In this document: positions 8,599 through 12,873 of the stretch, piece after piece | How the letters are laid out: every line of letters begins with the position of its first letter | How positions within the stretch are numbered: the first letter of the stretch is position 1 | NCBI GenBank assembly: GCA_036939355.1 | Contig: JALLAP010000447.1 | Coordinates: forward strand, 1-12,873 | Source of the DNA: Thalassiosira profunda | Lineage: Eukaryota > Bacillariophyta > Thalassiosirophyceae > Thalassiosirales > Thalassiosiraceae | Direction: 5' to 3' | Length of the DNA: 12,873 bases | Position numbers and translations under genes: made by a program | Notes under the pieces: model-generated | Told to the model about the DNA's origin: nothing | What the model saw: only the letters and a program-made list of their open reading frames with translations | The model's database searches: none

Positions 8599-11500
8599 CT
8601 ATCTTACGCGGAGCTTGGACAGCTTCGGGTGATTGTCGGGGTATCCCAGCTGTTGATAGATTTCCGAAGCCGACATCCAGTTGATTTGGGCCTTGGATTT
8701 CTCGCCTGTCTCCTTCTGCGAGTCCCCCATCAGCGTCAGCGCTTGCGCCATTTCCTCGTCGGGGTCGCCCTCTCCCTCGGCGCGGATCCGTATGTACTCC
8801 TCGAACAGCTGTTTTGCGTCGTTGTAGTTTTGTTGTCGCAAGCTGAGCGAGCCAAGCTTGAAGAGACATTGCGCCACGGCGGCACCATAGCAATCATCCA
8901 CGTGACCACCGAGCAGTTTCTTCCTCTGGCGAAGGCAAGTGTGGAAGTGTCTTAGAGCAGCGTCTGGTTGTTCCAGGGCTGCGTGCGCACAACCAATATC
9001 AAAGTGAAGGCTTGCAATCTTTTCGTGGTCGCCGCCATCGAACAACGTCTCAAACATGGCTAGGGCTTGGTTGTAGAATGAGAGCGCAATGTCCTGCCTT
9101 CCCTTCAACTTGGCCATGATGCCCTCTGCGTAGCAAATCTCTGCATTGTCGTGAAGATTTCTCTGCGGTTCCAGCTTCTGAAGCCTCGAGTACTCCTCAA
9201 AGCATGTGATGGCCTCCTCGGGCTGGGATTGTTCGAGATGGACGTGTGCCATCTGATAGAAGATACAAGCGAGACCCGGATCGTTCTCGCCCAGCGCCGC
9301 CAGTTTCCAGTTCAGCGACTCGGTGAATGATTTCATCGCGTCCGTCAAATGAAAGCCGCACAATTGAGCGCATCCTCTGCCGTAGAGAGCATTTGCAACT
9401 TCCACGGCATTGACAGAGTCGCTCGCGTATCCAATGTCCAATATCTCGCTGAAACAGTCAAGAGCTTTCTTCACCTCGCCTTTGCAAAGTTGAAGGTTGC
9501 CGATACGCAGCATGGTCTGGATCACTGGGCCGCTTTCAATACCAAAGAGAGACTCCCTCAGCTGCTTCACCTCGTGAAACCTCTCGAGCGCTAGTAGTGC
9601 AGAGAGTTTGGAAGTGAGGCAGTGGCAGTTATGCGACAAGCAGCAGTCAAGTTACAAAACACACCTTCGTCGTAGTTGCAGAGGCTGTCATGGCAGCTAG
9701 CAATTTTGTACAGTGCCTCTGCAACTTCGTTTGGACTCCTGTCCGGTTCCAGCAACACGTATCTCAGGCTATCCTCGAATGTGGATATCGCAAGATCATA
9801 CTTGCCGCAGTTGTAGAAACACGTTCCGAGATTGGAGCTGACGGAGGCTACGGTCTTGTGGTCTGCATAACGAAGATAAGCAGCAAGGAGGTGAGATGCG
9901 CCAATAGAAACCAATGTAGATAACGCAACTCGGTGCTCACCCTCTCCAAACAACAACTTTCGCACGTCGAGCTCCTTGGCGAACCAAACAGATGCAGCAT
10001 GGAAGTCCCCTCTTCTCTCGTGGAGGACGCCCAGTGCATGAATTATTATCGCTGACTGCACGTGTTCGTCGCCCCCGAATTCTTCCTGGCAGATTCTAAG
10101 CGCTTCCTCGAGGTGCCCAGCAGATGTGACGTCCGAGTTGGAGTGCAGCTCCAGAGCTGCTTTTGTGACGCCCAGACTGTAGTGCGTGCGAGCAACAAGG
10201 AACGAGTCGCCAAGGAGCGCTTTCCTGATCTCAAGCCCAAAGTTGAAGCAGGTAGCCGAGGCTTCGTATTGTCCTTGCTGGCTCAAGAGGTCTCCAAGTT
10301 CGTGCATCACTCCGGCGAACTTGAGATTCAGCGCGGACGACAAATTGGAGCTTTGGAAGGTCATTGTAGCTTTCTGGAAACAGTCAAGGGCGCGGTTGGT
10401 TTCTCCTAGCACGCTGAAGAGCATACCCTCCGTGGTCAATATGGATTCCCTCACGCCACCATCAGATGCAGGGTCCCGTTGCTTGAACAGCTGAAGAGCC
10501 TTTGTGAGATGCTCCACCGCCTCCATCTGACGTTGCATTTCAATGAGAACAGTGCCAATTGTGTATTGGATCGAAGCATTCATGGGATCGTCCTCCTCGC
10601 ATACGTTCAAGGCTTTGGTGTACGCGTCCAATGAGCTTTCCAGCTCTCCCTTGATTTGCCTCGCAAAGCCCAGTCCCATGTATGCCCGAGCGACAAGCAC
10701 TTCGTCATCGCCTTCCCACGCGGCACTCTCGTCGAAGGCTGTATCGCTATCAAAATCAAAGTGACCATACTTGATTGCGTTCGTGTACGCTCTCATAGCA
10801 TAATCAAAGTCCTCTCGGCCTTCATCGGTCGCATTTAGATCGATGAGGTCGATTCCATCGGAGCTGTAAGCTGTGTGCAAACTTTTCGTCGAGTGCTCCA
10901 AGTGCAGCGCTACATCGTGGGCAAGGCCGGATGCCCGAAATGGATTCGCGTTGTCGCCGCCATCCAAGTCACCAAAGCTTAGGCTGCTGTCTCTGCTGGA
11001 CCTTCGTTCCAATCGATTCGATGTTCGCGTATCCGGAGTGAGAGGCTGGCTGCTCACTGACCCCCGAGAAGACAACCCATCCCTGTCACCTGGACTGCGG
11101 TGCAGGTTGCGGCCAGCAATGGGGGCATCAGCTCCTCGAGGAGCATTCTCCGCCAACCTATCGTGGTTGGGTGTCTCTGCTTTCTTACTCACCAATGCCT
11201 GGGCATTCTCCTGTTGAGTAGACGAAGCGAGGGAGTCGAGCGATGAGAACGAACCACTCCTCTCTTTGTTCACTTGTAAGACGGGAGACGCATACGAATC
11301 AAGAGACGACACGTCTGACGCTCTTGTCGGTCTCCTCCTGGCCACATCCGTTCGGTCGGATGGCATTGCTTGTTCTGGGGATTTCTCTTCCTTTGTGGTC
11401 AAAACTGCCGGAGATTCCTCTGCATCAATCTGAAACCCTGATCCACTCCGTATCGAGGCTCTGAGGTCACGAATAACTTTCCTTCCGACGTTTGTCTTTT

Positions 11501-12860
11501 GCAACGCGTGCCCAAACGAGGAGGCAGAAGCGTGCAATGCCCCCCTCCCAGAGTTATCCCGGCTGTCAGTTTCGTCGTCGTCGTCGCCAAAGTCCAGGTG
11601 ATCCATCGAGGGCTCATCCTCGTAGGTGATTGATCGACGCCGAGCTCCGTCCTGGCTAGTGAATTTATGTCCAGTTGGTGACGGATGCAGTGGCGGGCTC
11701 CCTTTGCCAGCTTCACCCCCATGCCTCCCAATCAGCCCCATGTCCTCCTTGGACGCAGAGGAGGCACCGTCCTCTTTCGCAATGGGCTGGAACGCCGCCT
11801 CACCGGAATGGCCGCGGGACTCCTTCCGTCCCCCCCTCGGCACCGTCGGCGGCGAGCCCAGCGACGACACGGGGCTCGGCCAGTCCACGCCCCCCTCGTC
11901 CGCCGCCCCTTCCACCTCCGACCCGCGCGTGCTGTGCGACGTGGAAATCCGTTGCTGGAACGATTCCCGGTCAGCCGCCTGCTGGAAGTCGTTGACGAGG
12001 CTCGGGCGGAAGCGGGACACGGTCGTCGAGGAGGAGCGGTCGGCAGGAGGCGTGGCAGCCAGGGCCTTGAGTTGGACGAGGATGCGGTTGCTGCTTCCGG
12101 TCTCATCAGAGGCGAGGAGCTGGTTGAACTCGTTCGTGAGACTGTCTCGGCCGGCCTCGTCCCCTTCGCAACCCAATTGAGCTGAGTCGGCTGCAGCGGT
12201 TCCAGGATCAACCGCGTTGCCTTCATTCACCACCGGCAGCGGCGGCTGCGTAATCTCCACCGTCTCTTTTGGACGCAGACTCCTCGAAGATCGAGAGCTG
12301 TGGGAGGTGCCTGTTGACGGCGTAAGATTGTCCGCCTGCTCCTTGCCATCTTTGTTGTTGGCATCACCTTTGCGGCTCGATCCCCCAAGGTCTTTGACAC
12401 TCTTCAAGGATTCCGTCAAAGAGTCCACGAGGGATCCCCGTTTCTGGCCGCTGCTCGTCCGTTTCAGAGGCCCCCGAGGTTCATCTCCCTCCACACCATC
12501 CAGCGCTCCGTCTTCCTCAGCGTGCCCGTCCACATTCCCATCTGAATCCATCTCCTCCTGGAATTTCCCCGGCACGGTCGCGCCGACCCTGCTCCCCCCG
12601 CCAATCCGCCGGCGCGGGGCGCCCTCCCCTCCCTCCGTATAGCTGGCGCGGCTGCCGCTGCTGTCTCTTTGACCATGCGAGGGCTGCCGGGCGGGCGCAC
12701 ATCGCGAGAGAGGATCCGGGGTGGAGAGTTGCAATAATGATGTGCGCTGCTCCCGTTGGGTGGCAGAGGATCCCCGCCGGCGCAGTGCCCGCTTCCCAAC
12801 CTCGGCGGCCGTGTAAGATCCCCACGCCTCGTCGAGGTCGGCGGGAGAGGCCGCATCCAT
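8599..12860 (-). CDS. Tetratricopeptide-repeat protein of kinesin-light-chain type with a long disordered N-terminus
   Basis: A protein-interaction scaffold with unknown partners. Exons on the minus strand are 12860-9941, 9862-9665 and 9590-8599: 4110 nt, 1369 residues plus TAG, with both introns in phase 1. The start is the ATG at 12860-12858 (context CCAACATGG), but no stop precedes it in the 13 bases left, so the true start could lie outside the window. Residues 1 to about 670 are rich in Ser, Arg, Asp, Glu and Gly, look disordered, and carry many basic-Ser patches such as RRSSRDSS that could be phosphorylated. From about 690 to the end I count about 15 TPRs (for example ARAYMGLGFARQIKGELESS, and later NYDEALERF). 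They have about 42-residue spacing and RKLLFGEDHKTVA-type linkers, as in kinesin light chains and related TPR_12 proteins. No kinase, motor or membrane segment is seen. Binding to a motor is not implied, since this repeat type occurs in many unrelated scaffolds. Confidence 0.87.
9591..9664 (-). other. Intron 2 of the TPR gene (74 nt)
   Basis: On the minus strand it begins GTGTGT and ends ACTAG, phase 1. Without splicing the reading frame ends inside it. Joining the exons turns the end of exon 2 (NYDE) into NYDEALERF, a standard TPR turn and second helix. Confidence 0.88.
9863..9940 (-). other. Intron 1 of the TPR gene: 78 nt, in frame, no stop
   Basis: On the minus strand it begins GTGAGC and ends TATGCAG, phase 1. 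It is a multiple of three and stop-free, so an ORF scan reads straight through. Removing it gives LLFGE joined to DHKTVASVSSNLG, exactly the linker and first helix expected in this TPR class. Confidence 0.85.
11205..11312 (-). repeat. Imperfect protein repeat in the disordered half of the TPR protein
   Basis: The stretches SSLDSYASPVLQVN and SSLDSLASSTQQEN lie about 20 residues apart and align over 14 positions. They could be a duplicated short linear motif or phosphorylation cluster. Boundaries are approximate. Confidence 0.4.
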
Positions 12861-12873
12861 GTTGGAGGCGGCG

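Noticed and set aside
11626..12180. Plus-strand open frames opposite the N-terminal half of the TPR protein
   Set aside because: GC-rich coding sequence gives long chance frames; these are Ser/Pro/Arg-rich with no motif.
1..12873. Mobile elements, CRISPR arrays, tRNA or rRNA genes, defence operons
   Set aside because: No transposase or reverse transcriptase motifs, terminal repeats, regular spacers or RNA gene signatures were seen.

Overview
The window is nuclear DNA of a eukaryotic protist. Genes are interrupted by short GT-AG introns (65-88 bp), and I see no bacterial-style operons or ribosome binding sites. The best guess for the source is a diatom or a close stramenopile. The gene at 5850-8446 carries an F-box-like start, one early leucine-rich repeat and a C-terminal leucine-rich half whose pattern I recognise from a large diatom family. 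That assignment rests on recall of the family pattern, not on a search.

Layout, left to right. (1) <1-4036, plus strand: 3' part of a nine-exon gene for a UvrD-like superfamily 1 helicase with an N-terminal coiled coil and ankyrin repeats, resembling the TRANK1 family. It includes an 18-nt microexon. (2) 4037-4304: convergent 3' gap. (3) 4305-5321, minus strand: intronless ATG3, the E2-like enzyme of autophagy. (4) 5322-5849: divergent gap serving as the upstream region of two genes, with two short perfect inverted repeats and a six-run G-quadruplex motif. (5) 5850-8446, plus strand: F-box-like/Cys-rich/LRR protein, read correctly only if one missing base near 7943 is allowed for. (6) 8447-8598: convergent 3' gap. 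(7) 8599-12860, minus strand: protein with a disordered Ser-rich N-terminal half and about 15 tetratricopeptide repeats of kinesin-light-chain type, in three exons.

Two introns, one in the helicase gene and one in the TPR gene, are 78 nt long and stop-free in frame. They read through as coding and would be missed by simple ORF calling. I removed them because the joined proteins then match their family motifs (KGLE|FD, and a short E|DHK linker before the next TPR).

The four genes do not form an obvious pathway. ATG3 acts in autophagy. The F-box-like/LRR protein and the TPR protein look like protein-interaction scaffolds, and the helicase is probably an RNA or DNA translocase. I found no rRNA, tRNA, CRISPR array, transposase or viral gene. 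The most noteworthy items are the frameshift and the internally duplicated cysteine-rich block of the LRR gene, the helicase microexon, and the two stop-free introns.
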